Assembly: GCF_963678975.1 (NCBI RefSeq)
Contig: NC_089277.1
Span: 27,044,672-27,108,671, forward strand
Direction of reading: 5' to 3'
Length of the DNA: 64,000 bases
Origin: Dysidea avara
Lineage: Eukaryota; Porifera; Demospongiae; Dictyoceratida; Dysideidae
The notes under the pieces were generated by a model, which saw only the letters and a program-made list of their open reading frames with translations, was not told where the DNA came from and made no database searches. The translations under genes and the position numbers were made by a program. Positions 13,901 through 26,009 of the stretch are shown piece by piece. Position 1 is the first letter of the stretch. Each line of letters opens with the position of its first letter.

Positions 13901-16900
13901 TAGACGTTTTAAGTAAACAAAACCTAACTACTAAACGATGCTAGTCTATTTCTTACTATTCACACTGGCTAAACTCGAATCAGGTGGCATGACAAAACTG
14001 GTTACCACAATCGAACGTAAAAGTTAGTATTATTTAGAATATATTTGTTTTATTGAGTCATTGTCGAAGTGGACTACAGTTTAATCTGGGCTAAGATGGC
14101 ACCAGACTAGTAAGGTGTATAAGTACGTTTATATATATGTAGACTAGAGTTGTGGCCACCCGTGTTGGCTTTTTCGATCGCCATTGGCTGCTTGTAAACA
14201 TTATACGTATTGGTGACGTTATGGCCCACAATCAACCTTTACATGTCAGGCTATAAAAGAATTCGAGTGATCTGTGAAGTGTCTTTCCACCTATTAGGTG
14301 AGGTGTCATAGTGGTCTTGGCCACCGGCACTTGTGCTATGCTGCACAAAACCGCAGCCAGTGCAATATCTGTATATTGCACTGCGGTCGGTGCATTATAA
14401 CTTATAATGCACTCGTTGTGGTCTATAAAACCGCAACCAGTGCGTTATAAGTTACAATGCACTCGCTGCGGTCTGCAGCAGTGCAATATACAAATTATGG
14501 CACTGGCGGTGCCTTTGAACTGCCCACGCAGAGTGGTACATATATTTATATATATCAAAAAAAACAAATCGTTCAATAATGGTATTTGAACTTAAGTGTT
14601 AGTTCAATTAGAGTAGTTGAGTGGAATTCTAAATGAATATATTGTCTCCTATTACTTGAAGATTTAAGCAGTTCACGCACACTTAAAATCACTACCTCAT
14701 TGTTTTAGGGTGCGGTGACACAGAGATTATACTGTGTTGTATGGCAGGAGCTCATGACATGTAGACTATTATCTGTACATTCTACAGGTGTACCTTCCAG
14801 CCTTTTTTGTGGCATTTGATCACAAAACAAAAGCAGTTGTGATAGCAATCAAAGGATCATCATCATTCTCTGTAAGAAATTTACTGTAAGTATAAAAGAT
14901 ACACATAATGATGCTGTTTCAGGACCTGCTTACTGGATTAGGTGGAGAGCCAGGTATAATCACGTCACATGGAGCAGCCAATATGGAACACATACAGATG
15001 TTTGCCCATAAGGTGATATGCATGCGTACATTGTGTAGAACATTATGTGATACTTACTGTGTGTGCTTTCTATACTACAGGGCTTGTCTTTGGCTGCTCG
15101 TGCGATACTACTGAAGCTGGGAACTGAAGCAATTCTCTCTAAAGCATTTGCACTGTGTCCAGTAAGCTGTGCAGCAGTGCTCATTTTGCTTATCAGCCCT
15201 AGCCTATTTTATTACATAATCACGTGATGCTACCACCTCAGCATTGTAGTGATGCACTTATATACCTTTTTCCTTTTTCACTGTTAATCCAGTACCAATA
15301 CATTTTAAGGTGAATGGCCTATACCAATCCAATACTGTACACGGGTATTATTCACAACAATCAGTAGGGCTGCGCCATATAATAAAAGTTACAGTACGTC
15401 TTTATAAGCCCAATGATCAATGGTATCTCGATAATGGAGTAATGTCATAGCATTATTTTATATGCAGTTTTACATACATCATTAAGTCAGTTGTTTTTAT
15501 CACTTTGCCAACTAATTTGACACTTTGCCACCATAACAGGGCTGATACCAATACTAATATCAATATGAATGCATACTAGCAGCTTTGTGCATGTAAAGCA
15601 TCTAAAATACTTATGCAAGCTTCTGTAGTTGCTTTTTATTCCTGCAAAGGTCTGAAGTGTATAACAAAAGTGAAACATTGCTGAGAAGTCATATAGACTA
15701 GATTCCTCTGAGTATATAGCCATTTTCAAAGCACAGTATGGGTTCATCACTGTAGGTCTTAAGAATTATGATCAAAAGTTTTCTCATTATTCTATCCGAA
15801 TTTCTGCAAAACGTTGACATTATTCCCATGATATGTGAAAATGCAGTAGAAATGACTGCTCTTTTAGAGTATTTTGTCTAATTAGAGTATTTGAACAGCG
15901 CTTTGTAAATAAATGAGATTATCTGAACATGTTTTGGTCCCAAGGGGGTCAGGTAATCAAGGGAGCAGAGTAAAGAATTATTTTCTAACTATATCAGTGA
16001 ATGAAATAGTATAGTATGGTGCAGGATAAATAGTATGGGTAGGAGTAATTCAAAGTATATAACATCAAAAATCCATTCTTTTACATACAGTTCTCTGTTC
16101 AATTAATAGAACTATGTACTGACAAAATACTCTAATAGAACAGTCAATTTGGCATTCAGTTAATGATGCAATTCTCCACTGTACATTGATCTCAATTCAC
16201 AAAATGTGACTGTCTCTGGAAAAACTGGTCTTATTGCCCATTTAAAATTATGGAGAAACGTCGGTTTTAAATATTCAGAGTGTTGTAGCTGGTCAATGGT
16301 GGTAGCTACGCATGCCAAATTTTCATACGTTTTACAACAATTTCTTACCTTCCAGATAATCCACTGAAGAAGTAGTCAACGGCTACGTTTCTTGCCATTT
16401 TAGATAGTTTTTAAACTGAGGTCAACTGTATCAAGCGAGCTCCCAAAAGGGTGGGAGGCAGGGGCCCTGGAAGGTGGGAAAGACGGTGTTCAAAAATTGA
16501 AAAGGAACATGTTGGGATGAATTAGGTCAAGTTGTAGGCCATTCAGGGCTCAGAACTGGCTAAAATGAAAGGAAATTCACCACACAGGTCATTGTCCAAC
16601 ACCACGGATCTGTACAGCCACACACAGCCATCTCCTGGTTGGCCAGGGCTCCATCAAGACCCCAGACCACTCGTATGGCTTGCCACTGTGCCTTAAAAAA
16701 GCAGCCAGCAAAGCAGACCACTTTACTCTGGTTGACTGTGACAGTGAAATTTGATAGTGCATTCATTAAGCTTTGTATTTGTGTGAAAAAATCAAACTTC
16801 CTGTCTTGGGCGATAAGACCGGTTCTCGCAGATCCAGTATTGTTTTACCACATCATTATTACAGTTTACTCAAATTCAGACTGCTATAATACCTCTGTGT

Positions 16901-19900
16901 ATGTGTTTATGTTTGTGTGAATAACTACAGTATGCACATACTATAGTGCTCCAAAGTACTTCTAACTCTATTATCTTGTACCCCACTGCTGTATGTAACT
17001 ACTTTTATGTGCAGTCATATAAGTTAGTAATCACTGGACATTCATCTGGAGCTGGAGTAGCAGTGATTTTGTCTGTACTAATGAAGAATGCCTACCCCAA
17101 CATGTACTGCTATGCTTATTCACCACCTGGAGGTCTACTGAAGTGAGTGATCACTGTATGTAGTTTTTGTTCCGTAAATAGGCTTGAGTACATTACACTT
17201 TTACTTTTAAATTACCTATTGTTCTTTCTGGAAATTCTTTTTTATTTGCCCCAAAAATATTTCCTGGAACACTTCCTGAAATAGTAGAAGTCACATGGTA
17301 TTTTTTGTGCAGTTAAAAATAAAAATCACTTGCATGCATAAAAACAATGAATGCATAAAAGATCAATATACCATGATAGAGCAGTCACATAAAAACCTGG
17401 GTGACTGCTTTATTAGGGTAAGCAACCGCTCTATTAGAGTATCTCGATCTTTTTTCACGATTTTCAGCAAGCAATATTTGAGGATGTGCCTTTACGAAAT
17501 ACTCTGCAATACTACAAGAAAATACATGAATTATAATTAATCATTCCTGGAGATCATCCTATTACTCCGGAATTATTCCTGATTCTTTTTGCCACATATT
17601 ATTCCCAAAATTATTCTGGCATAATGTATGCATGCCTAACTGTAAATCTGAAAATGCTCAGAAACTTTCAAAGTTTTTATGTGCTAACCAATCGCATAAG
17701 CTTTGTTCTGATAGATCTATTTAAAGCATGTACAGTGGAACCTGTCTATGTTGGTCTCTTGGGACCAAAGTTTCTTTGCCTTAATATTGAGGTGGTTGCT
17801 TATACATCTGGGTCTAACCAGGGGATAAAGTTGGTCCTTTTAGAGTGGTGGCCTTTCTATACAGGTGGGTGCTAAGAAAGCACTGCTGGTGATTACAGTA
17901 ACTTCTACTGGCTGATTCAAATCATGCTTTTCCAGATTTACAGTTAATTATTGATTGGTTTATTTATGCTTTGATGGTCATTTAGTGCTGATGCAGTTGA
18001 ATTTTCAAGGCCATTTGTCACCTCTGTAGTACTTGGAAATGATATTGTACCAAGGTACGTACACCATTTGCTAGGGTATTACAGTAGCACATGCAATCCT
18101 TCCTTTGAACATTTTACAGAATTAGTTTGCAGAACATCGAGGCTGTTAGCCACAAAATCGTCCATCGCATTCGGACTACTGAAAAAGCAAAGGTATGTAT
18201 GTACATTTATATATCATGTATGTGGTGGGGTATAATATTATATTTTTGATGAAATGATTACAATATAAACCCTATCCACTCTATCATACAGTGGAGGATC
18301 TTCTATGATTTTTTCCTCAACTATACTGGCCTAAGGAAAGTACAGTACACAGTCAGTGCAACAAGTGCTAACATGACTACCACTGATTTCTTGTTGGACA
18401 ATACTGATGACAGTTTCGAGTCATTCGGTGATGAGGATGAAGAAGAGTTGTATGATTCAGTGGAGCAGAGCACACAGAGGGGTTTTGATGCTGTGACCAA
18501 GAAGAAGGCAGTTCCACAAGTACTGAGGGAGAATCTCTATCTTCCTGGGAAGATACTGCACATCCAGTACAAGAAAAACATGAACTGGTATGTTTTATGT
18601 GAGTGTATGCAGCTATGTTTACTTATAAGTATTGCTTCATTTTAAAAGATGCATTACTTAGACAATATTGGTATTTTAACAGAACAGTCAGTGATTTCTC
18701 TATTGCTGTAATGGTGATCTCTTTTTTAGAGATACTCAAATAGAAAGCTTCTCTATTACCTGTGCTCTCTATTTGTGCTAGAGTAAAAGAATCCATACAA
18801 ATATATGTATATAAGTATATACTGCTGTTATGGTTAAAACATTCTTACCCAGATCTTCTGAAAACAGTAGCAGTGTATTGATGGTATTACGTGATTCACA
18901 ACATACACTGTATCGCAAACCTCTAATGCCTTACTGTATTTCAATTTACTATTCAAGCAGTGTTGTTCATAATAACACATGTAGCACCATATTAGGCCAT
19001 ACCAATTAAATCTTATGTTTCTCGGATTATTTTACCCTCAAGGGTGACCCGGCAGGTCAAAAAAAAACAGAACGGCACATGCATATTAAAATACGTACAT
19101 AGATTTATAACAATACTGTGTATTGACTCCCAGCAGAACATATATAGCTGCAATAAATTATACGATCAGTGTGCATCTTAAAATACATGAATTTTTAAAA
19201 ATCTTTTGCATGTATATATGCCATGTTTGTGCTGTAGGCTATGTACATAATAAGTAGCTGCCACACTATACCTGGATCAGCAAAACCTGCCGTGACCACA
19301 GAACTGAAGAGACTGACTTTATACATACCACTGATATATCCTTTCTCACTATTAGATCTCAATTTATATGTTTAAATTCCATTAACATGTATGTTTAGCA
19401 TGTCGAATCACTAAAGCCAAGTAGCCACTGTACTAGTGAAGCTATATTCCCATTACCTAACTCTGAAATTCTGGAGCGACTTTTCTAATTAGTGACCCAA
19501 ATGTCTCTTCGCAGGAGCACTTCACTATTGTGTTCTGTTTTTTAACGATGACTACACCTCGTTTCAAAACAACACTCAACGATTCGTGAAGCTGTGGTGT
19601 CAGTTTCATCTGCCATGTGAGTTCACGTGAACCAATCACGTGATTTTTATTTTTTTTTCAGAAAAGTGAAATTGTTGACCAGCCGCATCTGAGAAACATA
19701 AAATTAATTTGTGATGGCCTTAGTAAAACTCTGAGCAGTTGTGAGAATGGAAAATGATGAAAATATCCTAATAAAACATTTGGGTTACATTGACAACTCT
19801 AATAACAGTCGCACAGTTGTGAAATGTGTACTTTAGATCTAGGACTAGTCCAAGTTGAGACCCCCTTTTCAAGAAATTTTTGCTTGTGCTCCTGAAAACA

Positions 19901-22900
19901 ATGGGTTATGAATAGGAATGATATGAAGTTCCATTGCACAAAAGTGTTTTGTTAAAATAGCATGTACAATTGATTTCAGGCTTGTGTTATTTATGCCAAC
20001 CAGGCATGCACCCAAAGTCAACATGTGGCCAGCTGTGGGCATACACCTGGTTCAAAAATTATGCAGCTTTTAATTTCAATGGAGAGTGTTTCAAATCAAA
20101 ACCCATATACACCATCTTGTTCATCTGTTTATGAAGAATTCACATACCTGTAGCCTAAAGGCATGCATCATTTACAATGTGGTAAATATAACACATTTCT
20201 TCTTATATTTTAATTAGAGGTGTACTGATATAAGAAAACTAAACCGATCCAATACCGATCTGATATGAGATTAATGATTTTGAAACCGATATGATACCGA
20301 TCCAATATACTGATATAACTAAGTGTAGCTATTTATATTTGAGGAACCACATATGCCATGTTCAACTTTATTTTAACTACTGAAGACAGTCTTAAGATTA
20401 TTGGCTATGCTTGGTTACCATGGCCTCTATTAACAGCTCAAACTATAAGGCACCCACAATTATTTTAGGACATGCCCCTGCCAAAATTAGTCTGGATTAC
20501 TCCACATTTTAATGGCTTGCAGAGATGGCTTGTTGTTTTATGCTGTGCTCTTGGTTCATCTTATTGCTGTTTTCCCCAGGCCCACTACTATGAGTGTTTG
20601 TTGTATGATTGGTAAGCTTTGTGACAACAAAAGTGATTATGTGTGGACTTAGATGGCTTCACATAGTGTACTGCTTTTAGGCAAGGAAGATAACTACTGT
20701 TTCCCACCCTTGTTAGCTAAATATTTTATAATGTGGCTTGATCATTGGACAGTGTCCTCAAGATAGTTCAGTTGCATATCGGTGTATTGTATCTGTTTTT
20801 AACAGCAATATCGGCTACCACCGATATAGTAGAAATTTCTATATCGGCCACCGATATGATATGTATCGGTATATCGGTACACCTCTAATTTTAATACATG
20901 TATGTGCAAGTTGATATATACAAAACTAAACCTATGGATTTGCGAAAATGGTTGGAAAGGTCACTGTGAAGACAATTTTGGGCTTGTCTGCCTAACCAAT
21001 ACTGCCCAGCTCCGTCACGAAGGAAAAGTGAGGGTAGTTTATGGGTGATATTTATGGGTAAGAAAGCCCAAACTTCTGCTATACAGTACTTATGATGTTC
21101 ATAGGATATAACTGTATGTTCTGTCAGATTTCTTGAACATTGCTGGATTACTCACTTGTTTATATTTATATGTATTTGTTAATAAAGAAAACATTTGTAG
21201 CATTTGAACATCCTCACCACCACTACAATGTCAATGGCAGGTGGTCTGTGTAACAATAAGAAAAACAGACTTGATACAATGCTACTTCTAATGGCCAGGC
21301 ACCCAGTTAATACTACCCTTGAATTACACAAATTCTTTGGCAAGCCTTATAGCTACTTTAACTTTTTGTTCACATACAAAGGGAAGACGAACCCTTTCAA
21401 CTTGAAAAATATGCTATTCCTGCTAATTGTTTTTTGGTTGTTAAATGCCTGTTACAACACATACACAAGCCTCCAGTAAGCAGTTTCACATCGTTTCAGT
21501 GACCGACCGCACATCCTTTATGAAAACAGAGAACTACAATTTAACCATCAACACAGCATGTAAAAAGCCTTCAATTCTTAGCTCATGTGGGTGTGTAGCC
21601 AGACATGCAGACTCACGGTTTTCCCAAATCAATACAGTACAGGAACCAGGGCCCATCCAGCTGTAGGTACACATCTGGTGTAAATTTGATTTCAAGATTT
21701 GTTGGAGTAACTGAAGAGAATATAAATGACTGTACTATGTAGTTACATGTACATAAAAAATGGAATTTTCAACTAGAGTAGGGACCATAGCACATCGATA
21801 AAAAGTACTGAAACAAGCTGGAGTAGTGCGCGATAGTAATATTGTGCACTACTCCAGCTTGTTTCAGTACTTTTTATTGATGTGTTGTGGTCCCCACTCT
21901 CAGTCAGTAGAAAATTGAGTTTTATAATTTTTTTAAATTTCATAGCAACTTGTTTAAAGCTTTTTGGGTCGATCTGAAGGCTTGTTTGGGCTTAGTTTTA
22001 CTTAACAAATACTGCTTCGTTGTTTTCAGGAAAAAGTGAGGCTAGTTTTGGGTGATGTTTATCATGGATCATGCCAGGGGCTTATGAGCTTCCAAGGGCG
22101 GCGAAGGAGCATGAAACTCGGTGCCATCACAATCCAAATTACGTCGTCACATCATTTAAAATAAATTGGATACGACACGCGTGAATATTATGTAATTGGC
22201 TTGTGTCATTCCACGTGTAGTAATGAACGCTCCAGCTGCCATAGTTGAGGTGGAAGTGAAGACCAGTTCGCCACCGTCCCAAAAGAGGAAGACCCAGCTG
22301 AAGAAAAGAAAGGCTAAGCTTCACCGTCACCATGGGTCACTGCCAGTCGCCTTCCTGTACTTCTTTTGTGATGCCTTGGTATTCCCTCATTGTCGAAGCA
22401 TACACGCTTTGGCAACGGTTCAGTCATGTGCTTAGGCCTCCTCGACAATGAACACAACCCGCTATGGCTGAGCTCGGGATGCTACCGCCCCTTGATATTT
22501 TGTCACGCGCAATTCCGTATACGGCTTCCAATAATGAGACTTTAGTTTCCTTATAAGGAAACTAATCGGCAAACAATTTTGATTGTGATGGCACCTGGCA
22601 GGCAGCGTAAGTTTCATGCTCCTTCGGCGGCTCATAAGCTCCTGGTCACGCCCACACCTTTGTGGTCCCTACTATACAGTACTATATGATAAAATTATCT
22701 GAATCATTTACAATCAATGGTGTTTGTATAACTGAAGAACCACTACACTCTGAGAATAATGTTACTTAAAACTGATATTTAAATGCACTTCTAATTGTCT
22801 TAAATGTAGGTGCTCTTGTAAACATGAGCTTTACGCACACTGGGCACCACCATCAGATTTCTCAGAAATCTTGATGCAGAAGAATATGTTTAATCATCAC

Positions 22901-22960
22901 TCACCTGGTGCACTGGATAAAGCATTCCAACAACTACTGAAGCAAGAAAAATTGATCTGA
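7907..22960 (+). CDS. DAGL: sn1-specific diacylglycerol lipase, 13 exons
   Basis: Membrane serine lipase expected to cleave the sn-1 acyl chain of diacylglycerol, giving 2-monoacylglycerol such as 2-arachidonoylglycerol. Exons: 7907-8001, 10669-11371, 11433-11495, 11676-11806, 11860-11992, 14788-14871, 14923-15012, 15081-15161, 17015-17142, 17986-18054, 18120-18192, 18292-18587, 22810-22960. All introns are GT-AG and the phases sum to 2097 bases, or 698 residues. The start is fixed by family-like WKVGSDDFVFP at residues 11-21. Four hydrophobic helices lie within about residues 20-165, then VPTDVAAGL. The lipase core has nucleophile Ser470 in GHSSGAG, Asp522 in LGNDIVPR and His640 in LPGKILHI. 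An acidic loop (about 585-605) lies between Asp and His. The tail after the lipase core is short, so it is beta-like rather than alpha-like. Oddities: IKGS where the family usually has IRGT, and GHSS for GHSL. Confidence 0.9.
8202..9423. mobile_element. Long inverted-repeat element in lipase intron 1
   Basis: The left end AAGGCCACTCCAATTGGTAA (from 8202) returns as its complement at 9391-9422 with one base different over about 32 bases. A second pair lies inside: bases near 8443-8485 match the complement of those near 9203-9255 (blocks on CATAGATA and GGAAAC.CGCAT). The whole 1.2 kb element would fold on itself. No transposase remains. Superfamily not determined. Confidence 0.75.
12015..12207. 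mobile_element. pogo/Tigger-type MITE
   Basis: A 193-base element flanked by TA on both sides. It starts CAGTGCTTCCTTGATTATCC and ends in GGATAATCTAGGATACTG. These ends resemble those of pogo/Tigger elements in many animals. Two TCTATTAGAGT motifs lie inside. A truncated relative with the same GATTATCTGAACATGTTTTGG block lies at about 15840-15970. Both are in lipase introns. Confidence 0.75.
13478..13590. mobile_element. Foldback element (near-perfect hairpin)
   Basis: Two arms of about 43 bases are complementary: GTTATACAACG at the left and CGTTGTATAAC at the right, with AGAGCACGAGTGC and AAACGCACT blocks. The GC-rich loop carries GGGCCCGAAGG. Lies in lipase intron 5. The architecture matches the foldback at 60383. 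Confidence 0.75.
13599..14314. mobile_element. Inverted-repeat element in lipase intron 5
   Basis: The left end ACCACTCACCTAATAGGTGG is answered at the right by CCACCTATTAGGTGAGGTG. Inside these, the left block CTTATAAAGGCCAGG...GATTGTGGG matches the complement of the right block CCCACAATCAACC...CTATAAAAG. It has no coding capacity. Probably a non-autonomous DNA element of about 716 bases; family unknown. Confidence 0.55.
14345..14490. repeat. Cluster of tandem short palindromes
   Basis: Three short hairpins follow one another: GTGCAATATctgtATATTGCAC, GTGCATTATaactTATAATGCAC and GTGCGTTATaagtTACAATGCAC. They are embedded in an 80-base repeat marked by AAAACCGCAGCCAGTGC and its variant 80 bases later. 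Lies about 300 bases before lipase exon 6. Confidence 0.7.
16560..16665 (-). repeat. Dispersed repeat, copy 1 (possible SINE)
   Basis: Read on the minus strand, this segment (TCTTGATGGAGC, GGAGATGGCTG, GCTGTACAG, TCCGTGGTGTTG, AATTTCCTTTCATTT) matches 27173-27280 on the plus strand with scattered differences. It is a dispersed repeat of unknown class. A SINE is possible, but no A and B boxes were convincingly seen. Lies in lipase intron 8. Confidence 0.5.
17357..17453. mobile_element. Short hairpin element built on the TCTATTAGA motif
   Basis: Starts AAAAGATCAATATACC.TGATAGAGCAGTCAC and ends GTGACTGC...CTCTATTAGAGTATCTCGATCTTTT, so the two ends are inverted copies of one unit of about 30 bases. 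This is the clearest case in which the window-wide TCTATTAGA motif forms the ends of a small element of about 97 bases. Confidence 0.55.
17733..17874. mobile_element. Probable MITE remnant, CAGTGGAACCTGTCTAT type
   Basis: Begins after TA with CAGTGGAACCTGTCTATG. It ends with a block whose complement (CACCTGTATAGAAAGGCCA) resembles that start. Similar ends appear inverted near 56170-56290 (CAGTGGAAC and GTTCTATTG). Decayed; pogo-like by its ends only. Confidence 0.4.
20215..20887. mobile_element. Non-autonomous hAT element with 8-base target duplication
   Basis: Starts TAGAGGTGTACTGATAT and ends ATATCGGTACACCTCTA, flanked on both sides by the perfect 8-base duplication ATTTTAAT (20207-20214 and 20888-20895). 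Many CCGATA/TATCGG motifs crowd both ends, as in hAT elements with subterminal repeats. No transposase frame remains in its 673 bases. Lies in lipase intron 12. Confidence 0.9.
20956..21055 (+). repeat. Direct repeat, copy 1 (second at about 21963-22065)
   Basis: A block containing GGGCTTGTCTG, AATACTGC and GGAAAAGTGAGG.TAGTTT recurs about 1 kb on with scattered differences. It probably marks another dispersed repeat in lipase intron 12. Confidence 0.45.
21779..21896. mobile_element. Foldback element, 118 bases
   Basis: The arms of about 52 bases pair with few mismatches (left AAAAAGTACTGAAACAAGCT, right AGCTTGTTTCAGTACTTTTT) around a loop of some 14 bases. No coding capacity. Lipase intron 12. 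Confidence 0.8.
22073..22645. mobile_element. Inverted-repeat element next to the last lipase exon
   Basis: Left arm blocks CTTATGAGCT, GGCGAAGGAGCATGAAACT and GGTGCCATCACAATC return complemented at the right end (GATTGTGATGGCACC, AGTTTCATGCTCCTTCG, CTCATAAGCTCC). The central 440 bases code for nothing convincing. The element is flanked by CCAGG-like bases. It ends 165 bases before exon 13 of the lipase gene. Confidence 0.75.
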
Positions 22961-23836
22961 TTGAATTATTGCAATACTATATCATTAACGACATGTCTCT
23001 GTTTTAACCTATTGTACAAACATAACCTTTAAAAGCTCTGTTAATTATAATAATCTAATGTACTGTGTTGATGTATTTTCATGTATATATTATTCAAATT
23101 TACCCTTAGTTTGTGAATTCAACACATTATACTGTACGTATGTAACTTTAATGACCCCCTACATATATTTCTCAAAGGGTCAAAGGGACAATAAAGCAAA
23201 TAAGAACATGTTTAATAATACATAAAGTATAGCTTACTATTGAAGCCTCATATTGCAACAGTTACCATGCATATACCGTAGATTTTCTGTCTACTAAAAG
23301 AGTATTCAAAATCTTGCTAAACATTATGATTACAAAGGAATAATTGGGGAATAAGTCATTTGATAATGAAGTATAATTTCAAATGGGTAAATTTGAAATA
23401 AAATAATGATAAAAAAATTGAACATGATTTGCTGAAGCCGTTATTATTATTGTAAATGTATGTCGGAAATGAGTATTGAGATAATAATAATGGTGTAGCA
23501 TTTGAGTGTAAATGCAAGTTATTTTCACTTGAATTAAAGCTATGTACTATAGCTAGCTATTAGTGATATGACTGAAACTGTGATATAGCTACATGTATAT
23601 AACCAGAAATGAATGATGGAGTGATAAAAGTCGTTGCAAAATTACATACAATTAGAATAGACAGCATAGCCTACTAAAGTAATTTTCAATCCCATGCCAC
23701 GTAAGTGTAGAGTACATGTGCGATGTGTAGCTGTAGACATGTCAATGTTAAGTGTTGCTATAATATAAAATTAAGCTAGGCTAGTTGAGCCAAACAGTAT
23801 TCCCATGCACATCAAAAGTGAGTTTGAGAATACATT

Positions 23837-24058
23837 TGTGACTGGGCCTGCAAAAATTGGACATGTGGGCACATGATTTTTGCCTACCTTTTCAAACTTT
23901 CACCACTCACACCTTTTTGTACCATTATGCTATGGCAATGCAATTTTCACTCTTTGAAAGCATTTAATTGGCACCATAATGCAAGTTACAGAATGCAAAT
24001 ATTCTGTTCCAATACTGAGATATGACCAGTAGTGTGATGAGATGTAGTTTGTGCCCAC
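23837..24058. mobile_element. MITE, family A copy 4, right end lost
   Basis: Starts TGTGACTGGGCCTGCAAAAA. The right inverted repeat stops after TTTGTGCCCACA and runs straight into AGGGGCGGACCCAGG, an end typical of a different transposon family. Family A was therefore truncated by, or fused to, that element. The interior is inverted relative to copies 1 to 3. Confidence 0.7.
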
Positions 24059-26009
24059 AAAGGGGCGGACCCAGGAGCTAGCAAGGGCAGGGGCACAAAC
24101 AGGCTAAATTGTAGGGGGCCAGATTCTCTTGTTAGTTTGTGCATTTTTGTTAGTGTAGTAGCAGCAAATAATCACCTCTTAGTATAGTGTCTCGAGCTCA
24201 CTGTTGATTTTGCCATTTTGGCCTTTGAAGATGGTTGTGAGGTCTTAAAAGTTGTTTAAAGGCTATAGTGTCTTGAATGTATGCTTGAACAACAGCAATA
24301 CAATAAATATTTTAGAGGTACTTAGTATGCATGAAGGTGCTGGGTGACGATTTAATAGCTAGTTTGACTTTGGTTTGCTTCGGTTTCAGGTGAACTGTAA
24401 TAATATTATAATGTGCATGTTTTCATGAGTTTTATCTTGGCCTTTAGTATATATTTTAATCAAAAGAAGTACATAGTAAATTCAAATGGATCAATTCAAC
24501 CTCCAGGGGTTACAAACTTTTTTGTTAAAATGACCATCTAAAAGTGGTTATAACTAGGGTAGGCTTTTGGACTAAATCAGTCAAAATAACTAGGGTAGGT
24601 CAATATAACTGTTCATTAGGATGTCGAAACAACATATCAGGGTAATTTCAGTGTGGATGGTCAAGTCTACTATAGCACAGATTAGATGACCAGCTACGTG
24701 GTTAAATTTACAGTACACTGGCCGTTATAACATTTGTGTTGCATCCCACAATCAAAAGTGAATATGGAGAACATAGGTTTTATATACAATTTGAAAACTC
24801 TATAAGATCAGGTATGTTTAAAGTATTAAGATGCAGTATGTAACAATTATTGTGAATATGTCATAGATAGATTTATGCATGTTATTACTAGTGATGACTG
24901 ACTTGTTAATTAATGTAAACAAACAAACAAAAAAATAAACATATTTTGTGACGTGAGTTAATTTTACCACAGATGGTTAAAATAGATGGCAAGGTTATTT
25001 CAAACACTTGGCTAGAGGTTGAAGAGACCTCAGGGCATCTGGGTAATAGGACTATATCTTACAAAGTTAAAATAACCAAGTACATCCTTGGATCATTACT
25101 ACCAAAAAATTGGTCATTTGAATTGCAGGTAAAACAACCAAAAATTTGGGTCATTTGTACCCAAATTTTTGGTTGGGGATCAAAGAAATAAAAAGGGATC
25201 AAAGGAGGTTGCCTGTACCTTAAAATGTACTAGACTACATAAGTGGACATTTAATCCCTACTTCAGTCTATATCCATAGGGATTAAATATCCACTAGTAG
25301 TATCTTCTGAATCAGTTACAAGTGACCTCCCTTGTTTCACTGCTTTTTATTTCTTTGATGCCTAATTGAACTTAAAATTTGAATTCCTAATTTTCCTTGT
25401 ACTTGTTAAAATAACTCAGGGATAATATCAAAACTAGTGGCTGACCAAGGAAGGGAATTTATGGAAATTTCAACAAACCCTTAACATTAAAAATAGGTCA
25501 TGCTCTTTCAAGAAAATTTGAGCTCAGAAGTTGCATTTTAGACTACTTTCAGTGTACTGCATGTGATTTTAAAGTGCATTTAAATAAACAATAAACTAGA
25601 AGACGTGAAAATAGAATAGATTAGCACTTTGAATTCATCTTTCATACAATGTATGACTCTTCTATTAGAGCATCTGACTGTTCTAGTAAAATATTTGGAC
25701 CTCAGTGTTTCTATAAAAGGATTATAGTTGTTAACTAAATAGCATAGTATTTTGGAATTAGAAATGAGATACAACAAAAATATTATTTTATGGTATTGCC
25801 CTATTACGTATTTCAAAAACATAAAAAGCTCTTATGGAATTTCTTCTATCTGGATTAAATGGAAATAGTGTTTTTCCTTTCCAGCATGTGAGCCGCCAGG
25901 GAACACATTGTTTTGTCTCAGTCACTGATTGCATTGAGTATGGAAGACAAAATTGTTAATCAGAGGCATATAGTAACCAAGAAACTTGATAATTGCAAAT
26001 TGTACCATA

